Assembly (NCBI GenBank): GCA_002951815.1
Contig: CP019454.1
Location: 1,674,001 to 1,738,000, forward strand
Length of the DNA: 64,000 nucleotides
Direction: 5' to 3'
Source: Sulfobacillus thermotolerans
GTDB lineage: Bacteria; Bacillota; Sulfobacillia; Sulfobacillales; Sulfobacillaceae
A program made the translations under genes and the position numbers. Every line of letters begins with the position of its first letter. Position 1 is the stretch's first letter. The notes beneath the pieces were generated by a model. It was not told the DNA's origin. It was given only the letters and a program-made list of their open reading frames with translations, and made no database searches. This document shows, one piece after another, positions 28,732 through 37,153 of the stretch.

Positions 28732-29223
28732 TTGGAAGTGACATTATCTCAGCTTATTGAAGCGGCTCCAGAATTGGCTGTCGCGTTGCGCACCGATATT
28801 CGGCGAGGAAAGCTGCCGGCGAAACGGCAAGAAGGGGTGGCCGGTCGTCCCTACCTCGTGGATACCCATGCGCTGTTACAATCGGACCGCGAAGGATTTC
28901 GTCAGTTAGCCCAGGATTTAGAAGCCGGTCGGGAAATTATCCGGACCAAATCTGATAAAGGAAGCGCTGGCGTGTCGCATTCTCGCCGCATTGGGGAAGA
29001 AATTTGGCCGCCTTTCATGAAGATTATGGAGTCTCAGCAATCGATGATGAATCAATTGTTGGATGTCTTTACGGAAGAGATGCGGCGTCGGCAGGACCGT
29101 GTCGACCGTCAGGCGCGGGAGATGCAGGAGTTGTCGTATAAACTCGGGCAATCGCATCAACAAATTGAGCGATTGGAACGTATCCTCAAAGAACGAACAG
29201 AAACCCGACTTGAACAGGCGTAA
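28732..29223 (+). CDS. HTH-like N-terminus plus coiled-coil protein, function unknown
   Basis: A 163-residue protein that I do not recognise as a named family. Residues about 3-48 look like a MerR/excisionase-type winged helix (LSQLIEAAPELAV, then IRRGKLPAKR and a GRPYLV wing). Residues about 95-163 are strongly charged heptad-like sequence, rich in Gln, Arg and Glu, predicted as a coiled coil. This plan recalls RacA-type chromosome-anchoring proteins and phage-like DNA-binding factors, but only at the level of architecture. TTG 28732 follows an AAGGAGG. A MerR-type regulator follows it. Confidence 0.75.
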   Translation: MEVTLSQLIEAAPELAVALRTDIRRGKLPAKRQEGVAGRPYLVDTHALLQSDREGFRQLAQDLEAGREIIRTKSDKGSAGVSHSRRIGEEIWPPFMKIMESQQSMMNQLLDVFTEEMRRRQDRVDRQAREMQELSYKLGQSHQQIERLERILKERTETRLEQA

Positions 29224-29249
29224 AACGATTATAGAAAGTCGAAAATGAT

Positions 29250-29273
29250 GGCAGGGGTTTTTGGACCCCTGCC
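29250..29273 (+). terminator. Hairpin after the coiled-coil gene
   Basis: Perfect 9-bp stem GGCAGGGGT with ACCCCTGCC around a 6-base loop. No strong T-run follows, so it may be a weak or factor-dependent stop. Confidence 0.55.
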
Positions 29274-29360
29274 AAATTCTCGTCAACGGGTTTAGTTTGT
29301 TGTTAAAGTTCGGTAAGATATTGACAGGAACACAGGGGTTTTATCACGAGGAGATGTTTT

Positions 29361-29795
29361 ATGAAAAGTGGCAGCCATTCCGACCAGCCATCTTTCTCTA
29401 TTGGGGTTGTCAAAGAGGCGACCGGCTTGACAGAAAGACGCATCCGCTATTATGAGACGCTGGGGATGTTAGCGCCGGGACGTACTCAGGGTAATCAGCG
29501 TCTTTATAGCCAGGGGGATATTGACCGCCTCAAATATATTAAAGCGTTGCTTGATCACGGGGTCACCTTGAAAGAGGTGCGTGCTCAACTGCAACAGGAA
29601 GATACGGCCACGTACCGCCACGACTTTGACGAGGTGGAACGGGATGCGGAGAGTTACTTTCAGGGGAAGCTGATTGCGCGGCGGGCCGACGTCCACCGCG
29701 ATTCGCTGTACCCGTTGATTAATCGCCAAGATATTATGCGCCGTTTGGCTCGTGAGCACAAGGACGGGCAGGGAGATACGAAGGGAGACCATTAA
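29361..29795 (+). CDS. MerR-family regulator, GlnR-like
   Basis: A 144-residue regulator. Residues about 13-80 are a MerR winged helix: FSIGVVKEATGLTERRIRYYE, then PGRTQGNQRLYSQGDI, then LKYIKALLDHGVTLKEV. The GNQRLYS and GLTERRIRYYE wording is closest to GlnR/TnrA, the nitrogen regulators of Bacillota. The C-terminal tail is unlike GlnR's short glutamine-synthetase-sensing tail as I know it, and no glnA follows, so the GlnR role is uncertain. It lies just upstream of hpt and guaA. Confidence 0.8.
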   Translation: MKSGSHSDQPSFSIGVVKEATGLTERRIRYYETLGMLAPGRTQGNQRLYSQGDIDRLKYIKALLDHGVTLKEVRAQLQQEDTATYRHDFDEVERDAESYFQGKLIARRADVHRDSLYPLINRQDIMRRLAREHKDGQGDTKGDH

Positions 29796-29798
29796 GCA

Positions 29799-30341
29799 TT
29801 GCAAGCCGCGCAAGGAGAACGATTAGAAGTGTTGTTATCGGCTCAGCAGATCGCTAGCCGAATTCAGAACCTCGGCAAGCGGATTACGCTGGATTATCAA
29901 AACAAGCCGTTGATTTTAATTGGGATTTTAAAGGGCTCTTTTATCTTTTTGGCCGACCTCGTCCGCTATATTGATTTGCCCATTTCTGTGGATTTTATGG
30001 CGCTGTCTTCCTACGGCAGTTCAACCAAATCTAGTGGAGTTGTACGCATTATCAAAGATCTTGATCACAGCATTGAAGGCCACCACGTGTTAGTCGTGGA
30101 AGATATTGTGGATACAGGTCTTACGCTGAACTATATTTACGGCCATGTGAAATCGCGCGGCGCTCTCAGCGTGAAAATCTGCTCATTGCTAGACAAGCCG
30201 GATAGACGGCAGGTGGCGGTGCCCTTACATTACAAAGGATTTGAAATCCCCGACGAGTTTGTTGTGGGATACGGACTTGATGTGGGCGAGCGCTACCGTA
30301 ATTTGCCCGATGTCTGTAAGTTGGTGAGGACAGACGCATGA
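29799..30341 (+). CDS. hpt: Hypoxanthine phosphoribosyltransferase
   Basis: A 180-residue purine salvage enzyme making IMP or GMP from base and PRPP. VVEDIVDTGLTL is the PRPP loop, GILKGSFIFLADLVR the first loop, and KPDRRQV and FVVGYGLDVGERYRNLP the base-binding C-terminus. TTG 29799 follows AAGGGAG; its stop overlaps guaA as ATGA. Confidence 0.95.
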   Translation: MQAAQGERLEVLLSAQQIASRIQNLGKRITLDYQNKPLILIGILKGSFIFLADLVRYIDLPISVDFMALSSYGSSTKSSGVVRIIKDLDHSIEGHHVLVVEDIVDTGLTLNYIYGHVKSRGALSVKICSLLDKPDRRQVAVPLHYKGFEIPDEFVVGYGLDVGERYRNLPDVCKLVRTDA

Positions 30342-31861
30342 ATTCTGGAGTGTTAGTGTTAGATTTTGGAGCGCAATATAATCAACTTATTGCGCGGCGG
30401 GTACGCGAAGCCCATGTCTTTTGTGAAGTCGTGCCTGGAGACATTGCCTTGGACGAGTTAAAAGCCAAGCAACCGCAGGCGATTATTTTGTCGGGCGGGC
30501 CCGCGAGTGTTTTTGAACCAGGGGCCCCGACCATGGATCCGCGTATTTTGTCCTTGGGGATTCCCACGTTAGGCATTTGTTACGGCATGCAATTGATGGC
30601 CAAGCTTTTGGAGGGCGGAGTTGAGCCGGCAGCTCAACGAGAATATGGTCGCACAATGATGGAGCTGGACGTCGACTCTAGCCCACTGTTTACGCATATT
30701 CCCGCCCAATCGACGGTGTGGATGAGTCATGGAGATCATGTATTTCGTGCTCCTCCCGGGTTTCGTGTGTTAGCACATACCGCGACGACGCCTATCGCAG
30801 CGATGGCCGATCCAGCACGGAACTTATGGGCCGTACAATATCATCCCGAAGTTCGCCATACAGAGGGCGGATTTCAAATGCTAGAGAACTTTTTATTTGA
30901 CGTAGCTCAATTAACCCCTTCTTGGGAGCCTGCTCAATTCATTCCGGAAGCGATTGCGCAAATTCAACGGGAGGTGGGCGCGGGACGTGCGCTCATTGCA
31001 TTGTCCGGCGGCGTAGATTCGGCTGTGGCGGCGGCTTTAGCACATGAAGCGCTAGGCCCGCGATTAAGCGCCATTTTGATTGATCACGGCCTGATGCGCG
31101 CGGGTGAGATTGAAGAAGTGGTGCGTGCTTTTCCAACCTTGGACTTACATGTCATCAACCGTGCGGATGTATTTTTTGACGCGCTCAAGGGTGTCACAGA
31201 TCCGGAAGCCAAAAGGAAAATCATTGGACGCGAATTTATTGCGGCGTTTGAATACGCCAAGCGCACTGCCGGACATGCTGACGTGTTGATTCAAGGCACT
31301 GTCTATCCCGACGTCATTGAGTCCGGAGGGAAAAATGCACGGACGATTAAATCCCATCACAATGTTGGAGGACTACCGGAAGAGGTGGGTTTCACCATCG
31401 TTGAACCCTTGCGCTGGCTTTTTAAAGATGAGGTACGCAATGTCGGATTAGCCTTAGGGATGCCACAGAGTATTGTCTGGCGTCAGCCATTTCCGGGACC
31501 GGGTTTGGCGGTGAGAATCGTGGGCGAAGTCACCCGGGAAAAAGTGGAGATTGTGCGTCAAGCGGACGCGATTGTGCGTCAAGAGATTGAGGCGCGTGGA
31601 CTGCAGCGCGCGATTTGGCAGGCGTTTGCCGTGTTGTTGGACGTGCGGTCGGTGGGGGTTATGGGCGACCAAAGGACTTATGGCTATCCGATTGTTGTGC
31701 GCGCGGTGCAAAGCGATGACGGGATGACGGCGGATTGGGTGCGCTTGGATCCGGACTTGCTGGAAACGTTAGCGCACCGGATTATTGGAGAAGTGCCGAA
31801 TGTAAACCGGGTGGTCTACGATGTGACCTCAAAGCCCCCGGGGACCATTGAATGGGAATAA
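30338..31861 (+). CDS. guaA: GMP synthase (glutamine-hydrolysing)
   Basis: A 507-residue two-domain enzyme turning XMP into GMP. The glutaminase domain has its Cys in LGICYGMQLM and His-x-Glu in QYHPEVRHTE. The ATP pyrophosphatase loop is ALSGGVDSAVAAAL (about residue 228), and the dimer domain ends PPGTIEWE. Overlap with hpt suggests an hpt-guaA operon. Confidence 0.97.
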   Translation: MNSGVLVLDFGAQYNQLIARRVREAHVFCEVVPGDIALDELKAKQPQAIILSGGPASVFEPGAPTMDPRILSLGIPTLGICYGMQLMAKLLEGGVEPAAQREYGRTMMELDVDSSPLFTHIPAQSTVWMSHGDHVFRAPPGFRVLAHTATTPIAAMADPARNLWAVQYHPEVRHTEGGFQMLENFLFDVAQLTPSWEPAQFIPEAIAQIQREVGAGRALIALSGGVDSAVAAALAHEALGPRLSAILIDHGLMRAGEIEEVVRAFPTLDLHVINRADVFFDALKGVTDPEAKRKIIGREFIAAFEYAKRTAGHADVLIQGTVYPDVIESGGKNARTIKSHHNVGGLPEEVGFTIVEPLRWLFKDEVRNVGLALGMPQSIVWRQPFPGPGLAVRIVGEVTREKVEIVRQADAIVRQEIEARGLQRAIWQAFAVLLDVRSVGVMGDQRTYGYPIVVRAVQSDDGMTADWVRLDPDLLETLAHRIIGEVPNVNRVVYDVTSKPPGTIEWE

Positions 31862-31887
31862 GTCCTAAAGGATGAGGAATAAGGACA

Positions 31888-31925
31888 GTGGCCATAGAGG
31901 ACATTAGCTATGGCCACTTTTTTTT
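31888..31925 (+). terminator. Terminator after guaA
   Basis: Perfect stem GTGGCCATAG with CTATGGCCAC, a 10-base loop, then eight T. It separates hpt-guaA from the pur operon. Confidence 0.93.
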
Positions 31926-31945
31926 GGAAAGGCGGACGGGAAGGG

Positions 31946-31974
31946 TCGACATTTCCGAACAATTTATATAAGAT
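31946..31974 (+). promoter_or_regulatory. Promoter of the pur operon
   Basis: -35 TCGACA (31946-31951), a 17-base spacer and -10 TAAGAT (31969-31974); TATAAG at 31967 is an alternative. The -10 lies between the two PurBox-like sites. Confidence 0.55.
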
Positions 31975-31995
31975 TACCGTGTAATGTTCGGTTAC
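31951..31995. promoter_or_regulatory. Inverted PurBox pair upstream of purB
   Basis: 31951-31963 reads ATTTCCGAACAAT, a full match to the Bacillus PurBox AWWWCCGAACWWT. 31983-31995 read on the minus strand is GTAACCGAACATT, 12 of 13. The two face each other 19 bases apart around the promoter, close to the 16-17 bases of B. subtilis PurR targets. A PurR-like repressor released by PRPP is inferred; its gene is not in the window. Confidence 0.75.
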
Positions 31996-32016
31996 TGTGA
32001 GAGAGGGGATCCCAAG

Positions 32017-33315
32017 GTGATTAATCGGTATGCGCGGCCCGTGATGCAGGATTTGTGGTCGGATCAAAATCGCTATGACCGCTGGCTGGATGTGGAACGC
32101 TATGTCGTAGAAGCATGGGAGACACTGGGAAAGATTCCCCATGGTGTGGCGGCAAGACTTTCTAAGGCTACCGTCGATCCCAAACGGGTGGATGAGTATG
32201 AAAAGACATTTCATCACGACATGATTGCTTTTATTAATGCAGCAGGTGAAACCGTAGATCCTGAAGACGCGAAATACATTCATTTTGGTTTGACGTCTAC
32301 GGATGTGGTTGACACGGCGTTGGCATCCTTAACGCGCGATGCGCTCATGATTGTGCAAGAGGGCGTGTCACGATTGTCACAGGCCGTGCGAAAGCTAGCG
32401 CTTGAACATCGCCACACGCCGGTGATGGGGCGCACCCACGGGATTCATGCTGAACCCACCAGCTTTGGTCTCAAACTTGCGTTATGGTGGTTGGAACTTG
32501 AACGGGATAGAGAACGCATTGTGCATGCCACAGAGAATATCAGCGTGATAAAAATATCGGGGGCGGTTGGCAATTATGCCAATATTCCTCCGGTCATTGA
32601 GGCCCAAGTGGCAGAAAAAATGGGGATGAAACCGGCGCCATTGTCGACCCAAGTGCTGCAGCGGGACCGCCATGCCGAAGTCATCACGGCTTTAGCGATT
32701 TTAGCGGGGACGTTGGATAAAATGGCTACGGAAATTCGCCATATGCAGCGCACCGAAGTGGGGGAATTGGCCGAACCCTTTGGCGAAGGCCAACGGGGAT
32801 CATCGGCCATGCCACACAAGCGAAACCCGGTGATGGCCGAGCAAGTGTCAGGACTGGCGCGCGTGTTGCGTGGTTATGTGGTGCCGGCTTTGGAAGATAT
32901 GGCATTGTGGCATGAGCGCGATATATCGCATTCGTCGGTGGAGCGGGTCATCTTGCCCGATGCGACAACCTTGGCGGACTACCTGCTCGATGTGATGAGC
33001 CGCATTATGGAAAACTTGACCGTGAATACCCGTAGGATGCGACAAAACATCGATATGACGGGCGGTTTGGTGTTTTCCCAGAAACTGTTGTTGGCGCTGG
33101 TCGAGGCGGGGATGACGCGCGAAGAGGCTTATAAACGAGTGCAGCACCACGCCATGGAAGCGTCCGCAGATCCGGCGGTCAGCTTTCGCGAACGGGTCCT
33201 TGCAGATTCTGTGATTGCTAGCTACTTGACTCCTGAACACATTGCCAGCTTGTTTTCAGTTGACCCTTATCTCAAGGAAGTCGACGCCATTTATGAGCGT
33301 CTGGGACTTACCTAA
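32017..33315 (+). CDS. purB: Adenylosuccinate lyase
   Basis: A 432-residue lyase acting twice in purine synthesis (SAICAR to AICAR, and adenylosuccinate to AMP). FGLTSTDVVDTA, GRTHGIHAEPTSFG and the flexible-loop signature GSSAMPHKRNPV are present. GTG 32017, with AGAGAGGGG upstream, is the start; the upstream ATG at 31984 lies inside a PurBox and is rejected. It is the first gene of the pur operon. Confidence 0.96.
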   Translation: MINRYARPVMQDLWSDQNRYDRWLDVERYVVEAWETLGKIPHGVAARLSKATVDPKRVDEYEKTFHHDMIAFINAAGETVDPEDAKYIHFGLTSTDVVDTALASLTRDALMIVQEGVSRLSQAVRKLALEHRHTPVMGRTHGIHAEPTSFGLKLALWWLELERDRERIVHATENISVIKISGAVGNYANIPPVIEAQVAEKMGMKPAPLSTQVLQRDRHAEVITALAILAGTLDKMATEIRHMQRTEVGELAEPFGEGQRGSSAMPHKRNPVMAEQVSGLARVLRGYVVPALEDMALWHERDISHSSVERVILPDATTLADYLLDVMSRIMENLTVNTRRMRQNIDMTGGLVFSQKLLLALVEAGMTREEAYKRVQHHAMEASADPAVSFRERVLADSVIASYLTPEHIASLFSVDPYLKEVDAIYERLGLT

Positions 33316-33353
33316 ACCTAAGCGGTATTCGAGTTATTCAAGGAGGACATGCG

Positions 33354-34061
33354 ATGTTGACGGCAACAGAACTGCTTTATGAAGGCAAAGCCAAGAAAGT
33401 GTATGCGACAACCGATCCTCGTGTGGTGATTGTAGATTTTAAGGATGATGCGACAGCCTTTAATGGCGAAAAAAAGGGCCAAATTGCCGGTAAAGGAGAA
33501 GTCAATGCGGCGATTACCACCCGACTAATGACATATTTAGAAGCGCATGGCATTCCAACGCACTTTCGTGAGCAACTAGATGCACGGCGGCTTGTCGTGT
33601 CCCATTTGCAAATGGTGCCTTTAGAAGTCGTGGTACGCAACCGGGTGGCGGGTTCACTTGAGAAACGGCTGGGCCTGGCGGAAGGCACGGTTTTGGATGA
33701 ACCCGTAATCGAATTGTATTACAAGAATGATGCTTTAGGAGATCCTTTGTTGAATGACGACCACATTCGGGTTTTACAGGCGGCGTCACCTGCCGTGGTT
33801 ACCCAACTCAAGCAGCAAGCCCGCGACATTAATCGGTTACTGCAGAATTTTTTCGAAGAGCGCGGCCTAATTCTTGTGGACTTTAAACTGGAGTTCGGCA
33901 TCCAAGAGCATGCTTTGGTCCTGGGCGATGAGATCTCTCCCGATACCTGCCGGCTCTGGGACAAAGAAACGTTGCAAAAAATGGACAAAGACCGGTTTCG
34001 CCGCGACTTAGGTGGCGTGGAAGATGCGTACCAGGAAGTCTTGAAAAGGGTGATGTCATGA
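33354..34061 (+). CDS. purC: SAICAR synthetase
   Basis: A 235-residue ATP-dependent ligase joining CAIR and aspartate. LYEGKAKKVYAT opens it, EVVVRNRVAGSL is mid-protein, and LVDFKLEFG and EISPDTCRLWD are the signatures. AAGGAGG precedes ATG 33354. The end overlaps purS by 4 bp. Confidence 0.97.
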   Translation: MLTATELLYEGKAKKVYATTDPRVVIVDFKDDATAFNGEKKGQIAGKGEVNAAITTRLMTYLEAHGIPTHFREQLDARRLVVSHLQMVPLEVVVRNRVAGSLEKRLGLAEGTVLDEPVIELYYKNDALGDPLLNDDHIRVLQAASPAVVTQLKQQARDINRLLQNFFEERGLILVDFKLEFGIQEHALVLGDEISPDTCRLWDKETLQKMDKDRFRRDLGGVEDAYQEVLKRVMS

Positions 34062-34306
34062 CGTTTGACCTCATAGTCAATGTGGCCTGGAAAGAGGAAA
34101 TCTTAGATCCGGCCGGGCAATCGACGACGAAAGTGCTCCAACAAATGGGGTATGCCGTAGACAACGTGCGGATTGGCAAACAAATCAGATTGCAAGTCGA
34201 AGCCCAAGACCAGGACAGGGCCTTAGAAGCTGGGCGCGAGATGGCGAAACGATTGCTCGCCAATCCTGTTATGGAGACGTATACCGTGCAGGTGGTGGAA
34301 GCATGA
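34058..34306 (+). CDS. purS: FGAM synthase subunit PurS
   Basis: An 82-residue ferredoxin-like subunit that links PurL and PurQ. The LDPAGQSTTKVLQQMGY-type segment and the C-terminal NPVMETYTVQV are typical. Overlaps purC and purQ by 4 bp on each side. Confidence 0.94.
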   Translation: MTFDLIVNVAWKEEILDPAGQSTTKVLQQMGYAVDNVRIGKQIRLQVEAQDQDRALEAGREMAKRLLANPVMETYTVQVVEA

Positions 34307-34986
34307 GAGTCGGTGTCATTTCGTTTCCTGGCTCGAATTGCGATGATGATACGTTGAACGCTTTGGCTGCGCTTGGGGTGGAGGGCGTGCCGTTATGGTA
34401 CCAGCAGACGGAATTGCCCCCGGTTGACCGTCTGATTTTACCTGGAGGCTTTTCTTATGGCGACTATTTGCGCAGTGGCGCCTTAGCAGCGCAAGCCCCG
34501 ATCATGGCCAGTGTGGAGCAGGCCATCGCCACACAGGCGATGCCGGTTTTAGGCATTTGTAACGGGTTTCAGATTTTATGTGAACGAGGACTCTTGCCAG
34601 GCGCATTGCGTCCTAACGTGTCTGGAGAATTTCTTTGCACATGGGAAACGCTGCGAGTCGTCTCTGTGCCCCAGGGGTTTGTGGGTCTTAAAACGGGGGA
34701 TTTGTTACGGATGCCGATTGCCCATCATGAAGGAGCCTTTGCGGTGGAGCCCGGTTTTCTTTCCACACTTTTTGATCAGGGACAGGTTTTTTTGCAGTAT
34801 AGCGACCCCGACGGGCAAGTGCATGCCCTGACTAATCCTAATGGCTCGGTGGCCAATATTGCTGGGATTAGCCAAGGAAGTGTGACGGGACTAATGCCTC
34901 ATCCCGAACGGGCCATGGCCCAATATTTAGGCTCGGTGGATGGCCGTAGATTCTTAAAGGCCTGGCTTGGGGAGGAAGACCAATGA
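34303..34986 (+). CDS. purQ: FGAM synthase glutaminase subunit PurQ
   Basis: A 227-residue class-I glutaminase feeding ammonia to PurL. FPGSNCDDDT opens it, PGGFSYGDYLR is the oxyanion region, the Cys lies in LGICNGFQIL and the His-x-Glu in MPHPERAM. Overlaps purL by 4 bp. Confidence 0.97.
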   Translation: MRVGVISFPGSNCDDDTLNALAALGVEGVPLWYQQTELPPVDRLILPGGFSYGDYLRSGALAAQAPIMASVEQAIATQAMPVLGICNGFQILCERGLLPGALRPNVSGEFLCTWETLRVVSVPQGFVGLKTGDLLRMPIAHHEGAFAVEPGFLSTLFDQGQVFLQYSDPDGQVHALTNPNGSVANIAGISQGSVTGLMPHPERAMAQYLGSVDGRRFLKAWLGEEDQ

Positions 34987-37151
34987 CGTACGAAGAGGTA
35001 GGGCTGACGGCCGAAGAGTTCACGCATATTTGTGATCAGATGGGCCGCGTGCCCAATGACCTGGAGTTGGGATTGTTTGGCGTATTGTGGTCGGAGCATT
35101 GCAGTTACAAAAGTTCCAAAAATTTGCTGGCGTGGTTGCCACATGACGGCCCGGCTGTTGTCCAAGGCCCCGGAGAAAATGCGGGTGTGGTGCAATTGGA
35201 CGACAAAGTTCATGTGGCGTTTAAGGTCGAAAGCCACAACCATCCCTCGTACGTGGAGCCAGTCCAAGGGGCAGCGACCGGGGTTGGGGGCATCTTACGC
35301 GATATTGTGGCCATGGGGGCAAGGCCGGTAGCGTTGGCGGATTCCTTGCGCTTTGGTACCGATGACCCATCCCAGCACTTGCAACACGCGGTGGTCGAAG
35401 GGGTGGGGGCCTACGGCAATGCTATCGGAATTCCCACCGTGACGGGTGAGGTCGGCTATGGGGCGGTCTACGATAAAAATCCTTTAGTGAATGTGATGGC
35501 CGTAGGATTATTGCCGGCTCAACGTAAGATTAGTGCGCGCGGGGCAAGACCGGGGTCGTATCTTCTGTTAGTAGGACAGCCCACGGGCCGTGACGGTATT
35601 CATGGCGCCAGTCTGTTAGCATCGCAGGACTTTGGCGAAGGCACAGAACACATGCGGCCTACCGTCCAAGTGGGGGATCCGTTTATGGGGAAGCTGCTTA
35701 TGGAAGCTACCTTGGCCGCTGTGGAAACAGGCTTGTTGGACGCTGTGCAAGATCTGGGCGCGGCCGGCTTAACGTCAGCTATTGCGGAATTGGTTTATAG
35801 GTCGCAGGTGGGAGCTCAAGTTTGGCTCGACGACGTGCCGTGTCGTGAACCGCATATGACGCCTTATGAAATTATGTTGTCCGAAACCCAAGAACGCATG
35901 CTGTTGATTGTGGCTCCTCATCATTTGGAAGCCATCGAGGCCATTATGAACCACTGGGAGTTGCCGCATCGTGTCATTGGCGAGGTGACGGAGGAACCCT
36001 TGTTAGTGATTGGGACGCGGGACAACCCTCGGCAAGCCGTTTTGCCACCAGAAATTCTGGCCGGCGCTTGTCCGCTCAAGCCGGTACCGGCTAATGGGCG
36101 GGATAAAGGGCGCCAGCTTGTGCCGTCCATGCCAGCCTTTAAGCCGCTGACACTTGAGCGCGAATGGGGTTTGAACGTTTTGGGCGCTCCAGAGTGTAAA
36201 AGCCGCGCGCCTATTTATCAGCGATATGACTCCATGATCTTGACAAACACCGTTTGGGGGCCTGACCATCCTTTGGCAGTGTTGCGGGTGAAAGACTCTA
36301 CCGCTGGGTTGGCTATAGCAGTCCGGGGCCCTGGACGCTATGCAGCGCTCGACCCCTACAGCGGGGGGATGGCGGCCGTGGCTCGCGTTATATCGCTGCT
36401 CGCAACGCAAGGCGCGCAGCCCCTTGGATTAACCGATGGGATCAATGCGGGCAATCCAGATCGAGAGGACGTATTTCAAGACCTTATGGCCTTGTTGGCC
36501 GGGATTGCTGATGCGAGTCAAGCCCTAGGTGTGCCGGTAACCGGAGGCAATGTGTCGTTGCATAACGAAACCAGTGGTCATCCAATTTGGCCAACGGCGG
36601 TCATTGGTGCGGTAGGACGCCATTCTTGTCCTCTTGAACCCGTTCCCGATGCGCCTATGGCGGCGGGCATGGATATCTTGTGGGTTGGTCCTGAGGATTT
36701 AGGGCTTGGCGGTAGCATTTTTGAATCGCTATATAGTCCGCGCCTGACTCCCTACCCACGGGCGAATCTTACCCAGCTTGCCGAGGTATTGGCATGGGTG
36801 ACAAGCCTGGCACGCACGGCACCTGGTATAGCGCTTCGAACCATTGAAGAGGGGGGGCTTTTTGTCGCGATGAGTCGGGCCTTCATAAAGGCACCGGAAA
36901 AGCTAGGGATCACGGTGAAAGCTGACGACCCTGTAGTAGAATGGTTGTTTTCTGAAGCGGTTGGCCAGTTTTTGATTTTTTCAACGCCGGAGTCAACGGC
37001 ACGCCTTTTGGAGGAGAGCCCAAAGTCGGTTACAGTGCGGGTTGTTGGTCAAACCACGCTAGATGGGGCACTGCAATTCAGAGCGCACAAGACGTTACAC
37101 TATAGCCGGGAAGAACTCGAACGGACGTTTGCACAGGGTTATAGGGGGTAG
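34983..37151 (+). CDS. purL: FGAM synthase subunit PurL (small type)
   Basis: A 722-residue synthase of the short PurL class that works with PurS and PurQ; no fused glutaminase. LWSEHCSYKSSK, GPGENAGVVQLD and KVESHNHPSYVEP form the first ATP/Mg half, and VTGGNVSLHNET lies in the second half. Confidence 0.97.
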   Translation: MTYEEVGLTAEEFTHICDQMGRVPNDLELGLFGVLWSEHCSYKSSKNLLAWLPHDGPAVVQGPGENAGVVQLDDKVHVAFKVESHNHPSYVEPVQGAATGVGGILRDIVAMGARPVALADSLRFGTDDPSQHLQHAVVEGVGAYGNAIGIPTVTGEVGYGAVYDKNPLVNVMAVGLLPAQRKISARGARPGSYLLLVGQPTGRDGIHGASLLASQDFGEGTEHMRPTVQVGDPFMGKLLMEATLAAVETGLLDAVQDLGAAGLTSAIAELVYRSQVGAQVWLDDVPCREPHMTPYEIMLSETQERMLLIVAPHHLEAIEAIMNHWELPHRVIGEVTEEPLLVIGTRDNPRQAVLPPEILAGACPLKPVPANGRDKGRQLVPSMPAFKPLTLEREWGLNVLGAPECKSRAPIYQRYDSMILTNTVWGPDHPLAVLRVKDSTAGLAIAVRGPGRYAALDPYSGGMAAVARVISLLATQGAQPLGLTDGINAGNPDREDVFQDLMALLAGIADASQALGVPVTGGNVSLHNETSGHPIWPTAVIGAVGRHSCPLEPVPDAPMAAGMDILWVGPEDLGLGGSIFESLYSPRLTPYPRANLTQLAEVLAWVTSLARTAPGIALRTIEEGGLFVAMSRAFIKAPEKLGITVKADDPVVEWLFSEAVGQFLIFSTPESTARLLEESPKSVTVRVVGQTTLDGALQFRAHKTLHYSREELERTFAQGYRG

Positions 37152-37153
37152 AC

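Noticed and set aside
29290-29360. GlnR/TnrA box (TGTNAN7TNACA) upstream of the MerR gene
   Set aside because: TGTTA and TTGACA are present but not at the required spacing.
31984-32016. Upstream ATG for purB at 31984
   Set aside because: It lies inside the second PurBox-like site and after the -10, with no ribosome site; GTG 32017 matches the family N-terminus.
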